Source: Janibacter massiliensis
Lineage (GTDB): Bacteria > Actinomycetota > Actinomycetes > Actinomycetales > Dermatophilaceae
Assembly: GCF_900289115.1 (NCBI RefSeq)
Contig: NZ_LT985196.1
Location: 965,267-1,029,266 of the forward strand
Reading direction: 5' to 3'
Length of the DNA stretch: 64,000 bases
Shown here: in pieces, positions 9,214-18,072 of the stretch
How positions within the stretch are numbered: the first letter of the stretch is position 1
Layout of the letters: each line of letters begins with the position of its first letter
The notes under the pieces: generated by a model
What the model saw: the letters and a program-made list of their open reading frames with translations, nothing else
Databases searched by the model: none
Told to the model about the DNA's origin: nothing
Made by a program: the position numbers and the translations under genes

Positions 9214-9660
9214 GTGCGCACCGTCCTGCAGCGGGCGGACGGCGCGAGCGTCACCGTCGACGGTGAGGTCGTCGCCGCGTTCGAGGGCCAGGGGCTCGTC
9301 GCGCTCGTCGGGGTGACCCACGGTGACGGGCCGCAGGAGGTCGCGACGACCGTGCGGAAGATCGCCGAGCTGCGCATCCTCGACGGCGAGCGCTCCGTGC
9401 TCGATGCCGGAGCCCCGGTCATCGTCGTCAGCCAGTTCACCCTTCACGCCGACGTCCGGAAGGGACGTCGCCCGTCGTGGAACGCCGCCGCGCCGGGGTC
9501 GGTCGCCGAGCCGGTCGTCGCGCAGGTGTGCGCGCAGCTGCGCGAGCGCGGGATCGAGGTCGGGAGCGGCGTGTTCGGTGCCGACATGCGGGTCGCGCTC
9601 GTCAACGACGGCCCGGTGACGATCGTCCTCGACGTCCCGCCGTCGCAGCCGGCGGGCTGA
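9214..9660 (+). CDS. dtd: D-aminoacyl-tRNA deacylase
   Basis: 148-residue proofreading enzyme that removes D-amino acids (and Gly from tRNA-Ala) from mischarged tRNA. The hallmark motifs are SQFTLHADVRKGRRPSW near 72-88 and the cross-subunit NDGPVT (N-x-G-P-x-T type) near 131-136. Length is standard. The GTG start directly follows the asparaginase-like stop with no gap, so the two are in one operon. Confidence 0.95.
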   Translation: MRTVLQRADGASVTVDGEVVAAFEGQGLVALVGVTHGDGPQEVATTVRKIAELRILDGERSVLDAGAPVIVVSQFTLHADVRKGRRPSWNAAAPGSVAEPVVAQVCAQLRERGIEVGSGVFGADMRVALVNDGPVTIVLDVPPSQPAG

Positions 9661-9666
9661 CCGGCC

Positions 9667-10566
9667 TCAGGTCGTCGCGTCGGCGTCCCGGTCGGCGAGG
9701 GCGCGTTCGACCGCCGCGCGGTAGTCCATCGGCTCGAACGGGACGACCTGCCGGATCGAGTCGTCGGTGACGAGCACCTCGACGTCCATGGAGTCGATGA
9801 GGTTGCGGCCCGTGGTCGTGTCTACGTCGGTGACGAGCGAGAGCCACCGCGCGGACAGCTGCGGGGTGAGGACCGGGACGGGGACGATCGGCGGCTGGCG
9901 ACGGCCCTCGACCTGCGCGGCGACCTTGAGCATCTCGGTGTACGTCAGCCGGTCCGGCCCGCCGACCTCGAAGACCTTCCCGATGGCGCCCTCGTTGTCG
10001 GCGACCCCGACGAGGTACCGGACGATGTCGTCGAGGGCGATGGGCTGGGTCCGGGTCTGCGCCCACCGTGGGACGACCATCGCCGGGAGGTTCTTCACCA
10101 GCTGCCGGGTGATCTCCCACGAGATGCCACCGTCCCCGACGATGACGGCCGCGCGCAGCACGGTGACGGGGACGCCGGCCTCGCCGAGAAGGGTCTCGAC
10201 GGCCCGCCGGGAGCGCAGGTGCGTCGACAGCTCGTCGTCGTCCGACCCCAGGCCCCCGAGGAAGACGATCTGCCGCACGCCCCCGCGCGCCGCGGCCTCG
10301 CCGAAAGCGCGCGCCGAGGCCGCCTCGGTCTCCTCGAAGTCGTCCTGGTCGAGGGAGTGGACGAGGTAGTACGCGACCTCGACGCCCTGCAGCGCCGGGC
10401 CGAGCGTGTCGGGATCCTGGACGTCGGCCCTCACCGGCTCGCCGGGGCCGTCGTAGCGCTCGGGGTGCCGGGTCATCGCTCGGACGTCGTGGCCGGCCTC
10501 GACCAGCGCGGGGACGAGTCGGCGTCCGACGAAACCGGTCGCACCGGCGACGAGCATGCGGGTCAT
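9667..10566 (-). CDS. Atypical SDR / NAD(P)-binding NmrA-like protein
   Basis: 299-residue Rossmann protein beginning MLVAGATGFVGRRLVPAL, the GxxGxxG dinucleotide site of atypical short-chain dehydrogenases. Further family features are YYLVHSL and VFLGGLGSD in place of a YxxxK catalytic pair, and a C-terminal substrate region from about 200. It resembles complex I NDUFA9-like or UDP-sugar epimerase-like SDRs. The reaction is unknown. It is convergent with dtd. Confidence 0.8.
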   Translation of the reverse strand: MTRMLVAGATGFVGRRLVPALVEAGHDVRAMTRHPERYDGPGEPVRADVQDPDTLGPALQGVEVAYYLVHSLDQDDFEETEAASARAFGEAAARGGVRQIVFLGGLGSDDDELSTHLRSRRAVETLLGEAGVPVTVLRAAVIVGDGGISWEITRQLVKNLPAMVVPRWAQTRTQPIALDDIVRYLVGVADNEGAIGKVFEVGGPDRLTYTEMLKVAAQVEGRRQPPIVPVPVLTPQLSARWLSLVTDVDTTTGRNLIDSMDVEVLVTDDSIRQVVPFEPMDYRAAVERALADRDADATT

Positions 10567-10611
10567 GGCACCAACCTAGCGACCCCCGGCGGACCCCCTA
10601 GGCTCTCGGCC

Positions 10612-10920
10612 ATGCAGATCCTCCTCGGCGTGCAGAACCTCGTAGCCCTCGTCCTCGGGGTGACCGCGTTCGCCGTCGAGGTCTTCGCGCTCGTCCACGC
10701 CGCGCGGCAGCGGCCCGACGCCTTCGTCGCGGCCGGGAAGTTGACGAAGAAGGTGTGGCTGCTCATCCTCGGGGTGTGTGCGCTCGTCGGCTTCGTCTCG
10801 TTGTGGAACGTGCTCTCGCTCTTCGGGCTGCTCGCGATCGTCGGCGCGGGGGTCTACCTGGCCGACGTGCGCCCGGCGATCGCCCAGGTCCTCGGCCGCG
10901 CCCGCGCCAACCGCTGGTAG
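10612..10920 (+). CDS. DUF2516 family membrane protein
   Basis: 102-residue protein with two or three transmembrane helices (about 2-28, 48-66, 70-86) and a short Arg-rich tail. Pattern and length match the actinobacterial DUF2516 family, of unknown function. The ATG lies seven nucleotides after a TAGGCT -10 (10599-10604), indicating a leaderless transcript. Confidence 0.75.
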   Translation: MQILLGVQNLVALVLGVTAFAVEVFALVHAARQRPDAFVAAGKLTKKVWLLILGVCALVGFVSLWNVLSLFGLLAIVGAGVYLADVRPAIAQVLGRARANRW

Positions 10921-10935
10921 CGGGAGCCGAGCCGA

Positions 10936-11508
10936 TCAGCCCGCGGTCGGCCGGACGCCGGGGTCCGTCCCCCTGTTGGCGCCAGTCGAGGTGTTGTAGA
11001 GCATGAAGGTGCCGATGATGACTCCGCCCTGGATGACCTCGAACACCGTTCCGACGGGGCGACCGTCCGAACCGTGCCGGAGATAGCCCGAGGCTGAACC
11101 GTCGTTGAGGCGGATCTGGCCGTTTGCGTCCGTCGTGAGCGTGACGCTCTGCAGCTGATTCGCGCGCTGCTGCGCGACGGTGGAGGAGATTTTCGGGTCG
11201 GGCACGAACCAGAACGTGTCGTAGTTGTTCGCCAGCGGACGCTGCCAGTTGTCGTCCTTCACCTTGATGGTGAGCTGTGCCCCAGAGATCGTCGACTGGC
11301 CGGTCGAGTTCGTGAGGGTGATGACCACGCCCTGGGCGATGTATCCGTCTCCCGCGTTGTCGGTCCACTTGCCGCCGGTCGGACCGACGTCGACCTTGAT
11401 CGAACGGGGGGACGCGGCAAACGCCGGCGCTGCTGCGGCCACGGTGATAGTGGGAACGGTCCACGCGGCGCCGATGGCCACGGACCGGCGCGAGATGGAC
11501 GACGTCAT
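10936..11508 (-). CDS. Secreted protein with Tat-like signal, unknown function
   Basis: 190-residue exported protein. The N-terminus SISRRSVAIGAAW followed by a hydrophobic stretch ending in AFAAS looks like a twin-arginine signal peptide with an A-x-A cleavage site near residue 31. The mature part is beta-rich, Thr/Asn/Gly-rich and Cys-free (VVITLTNSTGQSTI, VTLTTDANGQIRL). No known domain is recognised. An AAAGGA SD precedes the ATG. Base composition is somewhat lower in GC than its neighbours. Confidence 0.65.
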   Translation of the reverse strand: MTSSISRRSVAIGAAWTVPTITVAAAAPAFAASPRSIKVDVGPTGGKWTDNAGDGYIAQGVVITLTNSTGQSTISGAQLTIKVKDDNWQRPLANNYDTFWFVPDPKISSTVAQQRANQLQSVTLTTDANGQIRLNDGSASGYLRHGSDGRPVGTVFEVIQGGVIIGTFMLYNTSTGANRGTDPGVRPTAG

Positions 11509-11679
11509 GGGTGTTCCTTTGCCTCGGGGAGGACCGCAGCTCCTCTGCTGACTCTGCGGTCGGCGGATCGCGGAGGCGACCGCCTGGATACCAATGGTAA
11601 CCCCGCGGCCGGCGGCGCGTGGGCCGTTCGAAATCCGCATGCCGAACCGTCCGCCTCACCTCCTACATTCGCCGCACCT

Positions 11680-11732
11680 CCTGCATTTGCGCGCGCAATT
11701 GCCATCTGCGCGCGATATCTCACGCGCAGATG
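11680..11732. repeat. Dispersed GCGCGC palindromic repeat, copy A
   Basis: Starts CCTGCATTTGCGCGCGC and contains the 12-bp palindrome TTGCGCGCGCAA-type core and a 10-bp hairpin, CATCTGCGCG (11703-11712) with CGCGCAGATG (11723-11732). The first 36 bases match copy B at 57508-57580 with one mismatch. It lies between a secreted-protein gene and a cupin gene. Function unknown. Confidence 0.6.
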
Positions 11733-11853
11733 CACCATGTGACGCGCGGATTCACGAGGGTCGGGCGGGCGGCTGCGACGTGGACCGGGAGGACGCGGCG
11801 GTCGCCTGCGCGTCGCGCGCGTCGCCGGCCACGTGGCGGTCTCGTCCCACGGG

Positions 11854-11920
11854 CAGGCAGTTCGCCTAGCGGGCGACGCAGCCGAGCGGGTTCGGGGTGC
11901 TCGAGGGTGCGAACTGCCTG
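11854..11920. repeat. GCAGTTCG/CGAACTGC-bounded element, copy A
   Basis: Perfect 12-bp inverted repeat CAGGCAGTTCGC (11854-11865) and GCGAACTGCCTG (11909-11920) around 43 nt. The bounding motif and internal GGGTTC..CTCGAGGG-like sequence recur in opposite orientation at 45653-45725. Confidence 0.45.
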
Positions 11921-12067
11921 TCGCACGCACTGCTCCGCGCCAGGACCGTCCCCCGCGACGGCGGACCGCTCGGGGGTGAGCGCTCGCACCACCCGCGCAG
12001 CCGGGCGAGGGTGGGCCACAATGGAGAGGGGCGCACCGCCCGAGCCGCAGCACGACGAGAGGGAAGC

Positions 12068-12433
12068 ATGAGCCAGCCGTCCGACCCGCGCGGGTCGATC
12101 TTCACCAGCCAGCGGCCCTGGGGTGGCTTCGAGCAGTTCACCCTCAACGAGCCGACGACCGTGAAGATCATCACCGTGCAGCCCGGCCAGCGACTGTCGC
12201 TGCAGACCCACGAGCAGCGGGGCGAGCTGTGGCAGGTCCTCGACGGGACGTTCGAGATCACGCTCGACGACGAGGTCTTCCCCGCGGCCAAGGACGACCG
12301 CATCTGGGTCGCCCGCGGCGCGCGCCACCGGATGCACAACACGGGTGAGACGCCCGCCCGCATCCTCGAGATCGCGTACGGCACGTTCGACGAGGACGAC
12401 ATCGTCCGCATCGAGGACGACTACCAGCGCTGA
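12068..12433 (+). CDS. Cupin-domain protein (type II phosphomannose isomerase-like)
   Basis: 121-residue single cupin resembling the C-terminal domain of type II mannose-6-phosphate isomerase/GDP-mannose pyrophosphorylase. Motifs: QRPWGGFEQF, KIITVQPGQRLSLQTHEQRGELWQVLDG (spread over 35-62) and IWVARGARHRMHN with metal-binding His. It lacks the nucleotidyltransferase part, so it may act as a stand-alone isomerase-like cupin. The ATG follows a purine-rich GAGGGAAG SD. Confidence 0.8.
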   Translation: MSQPSDPRGSIFTSQRPWGGFEQFTLNEPTTVKIITVQPGQRLSLQTHEQRGELWQVLDGTFEITLDDEVFPAAKDDRIWVARGARHRMHNTGETPARILEIAYGTFDEDDIVRIEDDYQR

Positions 12434-12446
12434 CCCGCGGCCCCGG

Positions 12447-13262
12447 TCACCCGGGCGGTGCGGGGGCGACGGCCGCCCACGGGAGGGTGATCTCCCCCAG
12501 GCGCCACCGGCTGGGGCCGGGTTCGACGGGCCACCGGCCGCGGACGTCGTCGACCGTCGCGAGGAAGCGCTGCCGCACGCCGAACCCGCCGTGCCCGGCG
12601 GCCCGCTCCCACGCCGCGTCGAGGTCGCGCAGGAGGGCGTGCACGGGCTCACCGTCGACGTTGTGGTGGATGAGCGCCTTCGGCAGGCGTTCGGCGATGA
12701 CCGACGGGCGGCCCAGCCCCCGCAGCCGCCACGAGAGGGTGAGCGAGCGCGGGCCGTGCACGGTCACCTCGACCCAGGTCGCCAGCCGGCCGAGCTCGTC
12801 GCACGTGCCGTCGACGAGCACCCCGCCGGGGGCCAGGCGGTCGGCGGTCGTCGCCCAGGCGCCGGGGACCTGCGACTCGTCGTACTGCCGCAGGACGTTG
12901 AAGGCGCGCACCAGGCCCGGACGCCGCCCGTCGAGCGGCACCTCGAAGCCCCCGCGACGAAACGTCAGCCCGGGCCGCTCGAGGGGGCGCGCCGCCGCGA
13001 CCCGCGCCGGGTCGATCTCGATGCCGACGACCTCCAGCCCCGGGACGTGCGGCCGGAGGCGGTCATCGAGCTCGAGCGCGGTGACCGGGCTCGCGCCGTA
13101 CCCGAGGTCGACGACGACCGGCTCGGGCAGGCCGCGCAGGTAGCGGGCGTGCCGGGCGACGATCCACCGGTCGCAGCGGCGGAGGCGGTTGGGGTTCGTC
13201 GTGCCGCGCGTGACCGTGCCGACGACCGCGCCGGGGCGTGAGGTCAGCGGGCGGCCGGGCAC
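12447..13262 (-). CDS. Class I SAM-dependent methyltransferase-like protein
   Basis: 271-residue Rossmann-type methyltransferase. Motif I appears as VVVDLGYGASPVTALEL (about 49-65) and an acidic strand as VVGIEIDPARVAAA (about 77-90). Substrate unknown. It is divergent from mshA with only 40 bp between starts and convergent with the cupin gene. Proteins of this type near mshA are common in actinobacteria, but a link to mycothiol is only inference. Confidence 0.75.
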   Translation of the reverse strand: MPGRPLTSRPGAVVGTVTRGTTNPNRLRRCDRWIVARHARYLRGLPEPVVVDLGYGASPVTALELDDRLRPHVPGLEVVGIEIDPARVAAARPLERPGLTFRRGGFEVPLDGRRPGLVRAFNVLRQYDESQVPGAWATTADRLAPGGVLVDGTCDELGRLATWVEVTVHGPRSLTLSWRLRGLGRPSVIAERLPKALIHHNVDGEPVHALLRDLDAAWERAAGHGGFGVRQRFLATVDDVRGRWPVEPGPSRWRLGEITLPWAAVAPAPPG

Positions 13263-13302
13263 CGGTCGATCGTAGGCGGGCGCCGACTACCGTGGGCACA
13301 CC

Positions 13303-14598
13303 ATGACCGGTGCCCCTCCGACCGACGAGACCCTGCGGCGCGTCGTCATGCTCAGCGTCCACACCTCGCCGTTGGCGCAGCCGGGCACGGGAGACGCCGG
13401 CGGGCTCAACGTGTACGTCGTCGAGTCGGCGCGCGAGCTCGCGCGGCGGGGGACCGAGGTCGAGATCCTCACCCGCCGGACCGCGGGGGACCAGCCGGAC
13501 CGGGTCGAGCTCACCGACGGGGTGGTCGTCCGGCACGTCGACGCCGGGCCGTACGAGGGGCTGGCCAAGGAGGACCTGCCGGGGCAGCTGTGCGCGTTCA
13601 CCGCGGGGACGATGCGGCTGCTCGCGCACGAGCCGGAGGGTGCGTGGGACGTCGTCCACTCGCACTACTGGCTGTCCGGGCAGGTGGGGTGGGTGCTCTC
13701 CCAGCAGTGGGACGTGCCGCTCGTCCACACGATGCACACGATGGCGCGGGTGAAGAACCTCCACCTCGCCGACGGCGACGCCCCCGAGCCGCCCGGGCGG
13801 GAGATCGGCGAGGCGCAGGTCGTCGGCACCGCCGACCGGCTCGTCGCGAACACCCCGACCGAGGCGCGCGAGCTGATCGACCTCTACGAGGCCGATCCCG
13901 ACCGGGTCGTCGTCGTCCCGCCCGGTGTCGACCTGGGCACCTTCCACCCGGCGGACCGGGCCGGCGCCCGGGCCGCGGTCGGCATCGCCCCCGACGCGGT
14001 GCTCCTGCTGTTCGTCGGGCGTATCCAGCCGCTCAAGGCGCCGGACGTCCTCGTCCGGGCCGCCGCGGACCTCCTGGCCCGCCGGCCGGAGCTGCGCGAC
14101 CGGCTCGTCGTCGGGATCCTCGGCGGGGGAAGCGGATCGGGTCTGGCGATGCCCCGCGCGCTGGCCGACCTGGCCCGGGACCTCGGCGTGCCCGTCCGGT
14201 TCGAGCCGCCGGTCGACCGCCCCACCCTCGCCCAGTGGTACCGCGCGGCGGACCTCGTCGCGGTGCCCAGCCACAGCGAGTCGTTCGGGCTCGTCGCCGT
14301 CGAGGCACAGGCGTGCGGGACGCCGGTGGTGGCCGCCGACGTCGGGGGGCTGTCGCTCGCCGTCGGTGACGCCGGGGTGCTCGTCGACGGGCACGACCCG
14401 GCGCGCTGGTCGGCGGAGATCGAGGGCCTGCTCGGACGGCTGTCGGACCAGGCGCAGGCGCGACGGCTGCGGGCGGAGGCCGCCGAGCACGCGCGCACCT
14501 TCGGGTGGGACCGGACCGCCGGGCGGCTGCTCGACGTCTACCGTGGAGCGGTCCGCGAGCGCGCGAGACGGGAGCACCGACGATGGGAGCACCGATGA
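13303..14598 (+). CDS. mshA: D-inositol-3-phosphate glycosyltransferase (MshA)
   Basis: 431-residue GT-B glycosyltransferase (GT4) that joins UDP-GlcNAc to 1L-inositol-1-phosphate, the first committed step of mycothiol synthesis. Features: N-terminal [31 protein letters not shown], the donor-site [14 protein letters not shown] and the retaining E-x7-E region [24 protein letters not shown] -10 is nine nucleotides before the ATG. Its stop overlaps the ybjN-like start (ATGA). The order mshA-ybjN-gpmA-phoU-senX3-regX3 parallels mycobacteria. Confidence 0.95.
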   Translation: MTGAPPTDETLRRVVMLSVHTSPLAQPGTGDAGGLNVYVVESARELARRGTEVEILTRRTAGDQPDRVELTDGVVVRHVDAGPYEGLAKEDLPGQLCAFTAGTMRLLAHEPEGAWDVVHSHYWLSGQVGWVLSQQWDVPLVHTMHTMARVKNLHLADGDAPEPPGREIGEAQVVGTADRLVANTPTEARELIDLYEADPDRVVVVPPGVDLGTFHPADRAGARAAVGIAPDAVLLLFVGRIQPLKAPDVLVRAAADLLARRPELRDRLVVGILGGGSGSGLAMPRALADLARDLGVPVRFEPPVDRPTLAQWYRAADLVAVPSHSESFGLVAVEAQACGTPVVAADVGGLSLAVGDAGVLVDGHDPARWSAEIEGLLGRLSDQAQARRLRAEAAEHARTFGWDRTAGRLLDVYRGAVRERARREHRRWEHR

Positions 14599-15110
14599 CC
14601 GGGTCCGAGCGGGAGCGGGTGGTACGGCTGCTGCAGGAGCACCTCGACCAGGCCGAGCTGCCGTGGGAGGCCGGCAGCCGGGACGGCGAGGTCGTCGTCA
14701 CCCTGCCGGGCGAGAAGAAGCTGAAGACCGTGGTCTCGCTGCGGGTGGGTGAGCACGACCTGTCGGTGTCCGCGTTCGTCATCCGCAACGCGGACGAGAA
14801 CCACGCCGAGTACCACCGCTTCCTCCTGCGCCGGAACCTGCGGATGCGGGCGCTCGCGTACGCCATCGACAGCGCGGGCGACGTCTACGTCACGGGGCGT
14901 TTCGCGCTCGCCGGGGTCGACGCCGACCGGCTCGACGAGATCCTCGGCGGGGTGCTCGAGGCGGCCGACCAGCCGTTCAACGAGCTGCTGCTCATCGGGT
15001 TCCGCACGTCGATGCAGAAGGAGTGGGACTGGCGGGTGAAGAACGGGGAGTCGCTGCGCAACCTCGAGGCCTTCCGCCGGTTCCTCGACCACGGGGACGC
15101 CACGGGCTGA
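14595..15110 (+). CDS. YbjN domain protein
   Basis: 171-residue YbjN-type protein (type III secretion chaperone-like fold), function unknown. Core motifs are LVGEHDLSV-type beta strands, [27 protein letters not shown] spread over 75-105, and RFLDHGD at the end. ATG 14595 overlaps the mshA stop. An alternative in-frame ATG at 14583 exists. Both are preceded by the same GGGAGCACCGA sequence, repeated 15 bp apart, so two start sites with equal ribosome sites are possible. Confidence 0.82.
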   Translation: MTGSERERVVRLLQEHLDQAELPWEAGSRDGEVVVTLPGEKKLKTVVSLRVGEHDLSVSAFVIRNADENHAEYHRFLLRRNLRMRALAYAIDSAGDVYVTGRFALAGVDADRLDEILGGVLEAADQPFNELLLIGFRTSMQKEWDWRVKNGESLRNLEAFRRFLDHGDATG

Positions 15111-15132
15111 GCGGCAGCTCTAGGGTGGGGCC

Positions 15133-15864
15133 ATGGCCACTCTCATCCTGCTGCGTCATGGTCGTTCCGACTGGAACGAGAAGAACCTCTTCACCGGCTG
15201 GGTCGACGTCGACCTCATCGACCGGGGCCGTGAGGAGGCGGTCCGTGGCGGCGAGCTGATGAAGGAGGCGCAGGTCCTGCCCGACGTGGTCCACACGTCG
15301 CTGCTGCGCCGCGCGATCACCACGGCGAACATCGCGCTCGATGCGTGCGACCGGCACTGGATCCCCGCCCGCCGTGACTGGCGGCTCAACGAGCGGCACT
15401 ACGGCGCGCTGCAGGGCCTGGACAAGGCGGCCACCCGCGAGAAGTACGGCGACGAGCAGTTCATGCTGTGGCGCCGGTCGTTCGACACCCCGCCGCCGGA
15501 GATCGACCCGGGCAGCGAGTGGTCGCAGACGGACGACCCGCGGTACGCGGGCATCGACGTCCCGCGCACCGAGTGCCTCAAGGACGTCATCGAGCGGCTC
15601 ATGCCCTACTGGGAGGGCCCGATCGCCGAGGACCTGCGCGCCGGGAAGACCGTGCTCGTCGCGGCGCACGGCAACAGCCTCCGGGCGCTGGTCAAGCACC
15701 TCGACGGGATCAGCGACGAGGACATCGCCGGCCTGAACATCCCGACGGGCATGCCGCTCGTCTACGACCTGGGCGACGACCTCATGCCGACGAAGCCGGC
15801 GGAGTACCTCGACCCCGAGGCCGCCGCTGCCGAGGCCGCGAAGGTCGCCAACCAGGGCAAGTGA
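15133..15864 (+). CDS. gpmA: 2,3-bisphosphoglycerate-dependent phosphoglycerate mutase
   Basis: 243-residue glycolytic enzyme interconverting 3- and 2-phosphoglycerate. The catalytic phosphohistidine lies in [36 protein letters not shown] carries the acid/base Glu, and [14 protein letters not shown] has the second His. Length fits. TAGGGT at 15121-15126 is six nucleotides before the ATG, so the transcript is probably leaderless. Confidence 0.96.
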   Translation: MATLILLRHGRSDWNEKNLFTGWVDVDLIDRGREEAVRGGELMKEAQVLPDVVHTSLLRRAITTANIALDACDRHWIPARRDWRLNERHYGALQGLDKAATREKYGDEQFMLWRRSFDTPPPEIDPGSEWSQTDDPRYAGIDVPRTECLKDVIERLMPYWEGPIAEDLRAGKTVLVAAHGNSLRALVKHLDGISDEDIAGLNIPTGMPLVYDLGDDLMPTKPAEYLDPEAAAAEAAKVANQGK

Positions 15865-15908
15865 TCGTCGGTCGGCTCGTTCCAGTGGGTAGGGCCCCGA
15901 CTTGATGG

Positions 15909-15927
15909 CCTCAGATGAAGGGCCCCC
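15909..15927. repeat. Fragment resembling a CRISPR repeat 3' half
   Basis: CCTCAGATGAAGGGCCCCC matches, apart from one inserted base, the CCTCAATGAAGGGCCC part of the repeat at 17702-17736. It lies on the other side of ridA and the WYL gene. The match is short and may be chance. Confidence 0.3.
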
Positions 15928-16067
15928 AACGAGTTCCAAGCACTTCACACCACGCCGCTGACCGCGGCATGATCACTACACCAAGAATGTCCGGGAAACC
16001 GGGTCAGGATCCGAAGCCGTAGACGCCGATCGTCATGGTTGTGGGCATTGGACGTTCCCCCGTCTGC

Positions 16068-16104
16068 CTGCTGCTCGCGTGGACTAGGCCGACGCGAGCA
16101 GCAG
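16068..16104. terminator. Hairpin, possible bidirectional terminator
   Basis: Perfect 13-bp stem: CTGCTGCTCGCGT (16068-16080) and ACGCGAGCAGCAG (16092-16104) with an 11-nt loop. It lies between convergent gpmA and ridA, 18 nt past the ridA stop. No T-run follows, as is common in high-GC genomes. Confidence 0.6.
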
Positions 16105-16121
16105 GAGCGGCAAGGGTCGCC

Positions 16122-16517
16122 TTACGCGACGGCGGTTCCTTCGAGCTCGACCATCTGGCCGGGGATTGCGAGACGGGTGACCCCGAGCATCGTCGTGGTG
16201 GGCGCGACTCCTGCTGCTCCGAGCCGTCCGGCTAGAACGCCGTAGTGCGGGAACAGCGCGTCCACATCGGTGGTGTAGACGTTGAGGCGGACGAGGTTCG
16301 CCAGCGACATGCCGGCCTCGGCCAGGACGGCTTCGAGGTTGTCTACCGCGAGGGCGAGCTGGGCTGCGATGTCCCCGTCGTGCTCGGGACGTCCGTCGGT
16401 GCTCATCGCGGTCTGCCCCGAGATGTAGAGGGTCCGGGTCTCTCCTGAGATGACCTCGCCCTGGTTGAAGCCCATCTCCAGCGACCACGTCACCGGGTTG
16501 ACTGCTGTCCGTTCCAT
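16122..16517 (-). CDS. RidA/YjgF/YER057c family protein
   Basis: 131-residue RidA-type protein, a family that hydrolyses reactive enamine/imine intermediates or acts on related keto-acids. Motifs: LYISGQTAMSTDG, IAAQLALAVDNLEAVLAEAG, NVYTTDVDALFPHYG and VELEGTAVA. The Arg common in the RidA subgroup near the end is not evident (TRLAIPGQMVELEG), so deaminase activity is uncertain. ATG 16517 has a GGAG SD; a GTG two codons upstream is possible. It is divergent from a WYL regulator that likely controls it. Confidence 0.88.
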   Translation of the reverse strand: MERTAVNPVTWSLEMGFNQGEVISGETRTLYISGQTAMSTDGRPEHDGDIAAQLALAVDNLEAVLAEAGMSLANLVRLNVYTTDVDALFPHYGVLAGRLGAAGVAPTTTMLGVTRLAIPGQMVELEGTAVA

Positions 16518-16599
16518 TGCCACTCCAATCGTTGCGAATGCGGGCGCCCGGCGATCTGGTGACCACCGTCATCGACGCCCGCATGACCAGCCTTTCAAC

Positions 16600-16626
16600 A
16601 AATCACGACACCTTGTGTCGTGATTT
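16600..16626. promoter_or_regulatory. Perfect operator palindrome between ridA and the WYL gene
   Basis: AAATCACGACAC (16600-16611), CTT, GTGTCGTGATTT (16615-16626): two perfect 12-bp arms. It lies 83 bp before the ridA start and overlaps the immediate upstream region of the WYL gene. It is the obvious binding site for the dimeric WYL regulator. Confidence 0.75.
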
Positions 16627-16643
16627 TTGATATGAATGAAACT

Positions 16644-17618
16644 ATGCGTGCGGATCGGTTGGTCTCGATGGTGCTGCTGCTGCGCCAACGAGGTCGGATG
16701 ACCGCGGACGAGCTGGCCGGCGAGCTGGAAGTGTCCGCGCGCACCGTGCTGCGCGACATCGATGCCCTGTCCACGGCCGGTGTCCCGGTGTACGCCGACC
16801 GTGGCCGGCGCGGTGGGTTCTCCCTGCTGCCGGGGTTTCGCACCGAGCTGACCGGCCTGAACCACGATGAAGCTCTCGCGCTGCTCACTGCCGGCTCGGG
16901 ACGCGGCGAGAAGGTCTTCGGCCTCAGCACGGCGCTTGCCTCCGCAATGCGCAAGGTGGTCGACGCGCTGCCCGAAGGGCACCGTGCAAACTTGGACGAC
17001 GCCGCCCGGCGGTTCCTGGTCGAGCCCGAGACAGACCTGCTCTCCCGGCGACTGACAACCGAGGACATGGCCGACGGGGTGATGAGTGAGGTCCGCCACG
17101 CGTTGCTCACCGGGCACAAGCTCCGCTTCGACTACGCCGCCCCCGACAAGAAGCCTCGCTCCCACACTGTCGACCCGATCGGTCTGGTCACGGTCCGCGA
17201 CAGGACCTATCTGCTGGCTGCCAAGGCCGGTGAGGACCGCACCTACCGGCTGTCGCGGATGCTGACCGCCGAGGAGCTTCCCGAACTGGCAGAACGTCCC
17301 GCGCAGGTCGATCTCGACCGCATCTGGGCCGAGCGCAGCGCCCAGTTCCTCTCGGAGAACCACATCCCCGTTCTCGTCAGGGTCGCGCCATCAAGACGAG
17401 AAGAACTGCTGAACGCCGCGCGCGCCGTTCGCGCCGAAGAGTCAGAAGCAGATGGCTGGGCCCGACTCGACGTGACCTTCGAGGACCTGCGACACGCCGT
17501 ATGGGCGATCTGGCAACTCGACACCGCCGCCGAAGTCCTCGCCCCAGACTCGTTGCGCCTGGCGCTCCACGATCGCGCCAAGATCCTCGCAGCCCGGTAC
17601 GAGATCTCCCGAGGTTAA
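16644..17618 (+). CDS. WYL-domain transcriptional regulator (YafY/DeoR-like)
   Basis: 324-residue regulator. The N-terminal HTH is MRADRLVSMVLLLRQRGRMTADELA-type (1-60) with VSARTVLRDIDALSTAGVPVYADRG. A WYL ligand-sensing domain (about 135-205, VDPIGLVTVRDRTYLLAAK) and a WCX C-terminal extension follow. ATG 16644 gives the family's usual N-terminus; ATG 16632 and GTG 16620 are possible, but the latter lies in the operator. Codon use (GAA, AAG-poor third positions, more A/T) differs from neighbours, suggesting transfer. Confidence 0.88.
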   Translation: MRADRLVSMVLLLRQRGRMTADELAGELEVSARTVLRDIDALSTAGVPVYADRGRRGGFSLLPGFRTELTGLNHDEALALLTAGSGRGEKVFGLSTALASAMRKVVDALPEGHRANLDDAARRFLVEPETDLLSRRLTTEDMADGVMSEVRHALLTGHKLRFDYAAPDKKPRSHTVDPIGLVTVRDRTYLLAAKAGEDRTYRLSRMLTAEELPELAERPAQVDLDRIWAERSAQFLSENHIPVLVRVAPSRREELLNAARAVRAEESEADGWARLDVTFEDLRHAVWAIWQLDTAAEVLAPDSLRLALHDRAKILAARYEISRG

Positions 17619-17631
17619 GTCACCCAGACCT

Positions 17632-17736
17632 TCAGCAGTCCCGGCCCGCTCCGGGGAGCGGGCGACCGGCCCGCACGAGTTGTCCACCTGCTCCTGCGAC
17701 CCCTCAATGAAGGGCCCGCTCCGAGGAGCGGGCGAC
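17632..17736 (-). CRISPR. Possible minimal CRISPR remnant (two repeats, one spacer)
   Basis: Two copies of GGCCCGCTCC-GR-GGAGCGGGCGAC lie exactly 70 bp apart (cores 17643-17666 and 17713-17736). The second extends leftwards with CCTCAATGAAG. On the minus strand it reads GTCGCCCGCTCC...CCCTTCATTGAGG, a palindromic repeat ending in an ATTGAGG tag as in several CRISPR repeat families. The 35-nt segment between (17667-17701) would be the spacer. The first copy has a diverged 3' half, as leader-distal terminal repeats often do. No cas genes are in this window. A pair of GC hairpins of other origin is the alternative. Confidence 0.4.
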
Positions 17737-17813
17737 TCGGACTTCCGGCAGGTCCAGATGCGCCCGGCGACGTCACAGTGGGGGTGGCTTTCGGGGAGGG
17801 AGTGTTGTCAAGT

Positions 17814-18062
17814 ATGATTGACAGTCCAGCGGTGTTGAGATCTGCGCTCAAGCATGGAGTCGATTCAGCGGACGTTCACCACGCATGGGTCAATGCAGTG
17901 CGGTTGGTCGAGTACGAGTACGACGGCGAGGAGCGCCTCCTCGTCATCGGACCGGATCGGCTCGGGCGCCTGCTGGAGCTCGTGGCGGTCCCGGTGACGG
18001 AACCGTCGAGGATTATCCACGCCGACCGGCTACGACCGAAGTTCTTCGACTACCTGAGGTGA
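17814..18062 (+). CDS. Small toxin-like protein (BrnT/DUF4258-like), putative
   Basis: 82-residue protein, [20 protein letters not shown]...[20 protein letters not shown]...[16 protein letters not shown]. The K-HGV, IGPDxxGRLLEL and HADRLRPK pattern resembles small BrnT-like RNase toxins. It is followed after ten nucleotides by a small HTH protein, the usual partner arrangement. The start could also be GTG 17802. It belongs to the foreign-looking segment between gpmA and phoU. Toxin activity is inferred only. Confidence 0.6.
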   Translation: MIDSPAVLRSALKHGVDSADVHHAWVNAVRLVEYEYDGEERLLVIGPDRLGRLLELVAVPVTEPSRIIHADRLRPKFFDYLR

Positions 18063-18072
18063 GGTGAGCACG

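Larger units (their letters stand above)
11509..12067. other. 559-bp intergenic region with repeats, no gene seen
   Basis: No convincing protein gene is present. The stretch holds two near-copies of CACCTCCTRCATTYGC (11657-11688 region), the palindromic repeat at 11680-11732, and a 12-bp inverted repeat at 11854-11920. The last 100 bp presumably contain the promoter of the cupin gene. A structured RNA cannot be excluded. Confidence 0.5.

Noticed and set aside
15928-16067. Remnant of an insertion sequence between gpmA and ridA
   Set aside because: The composition looks foreign, but no transposase fragment, matching terminal repeats or target duplication could be identified.
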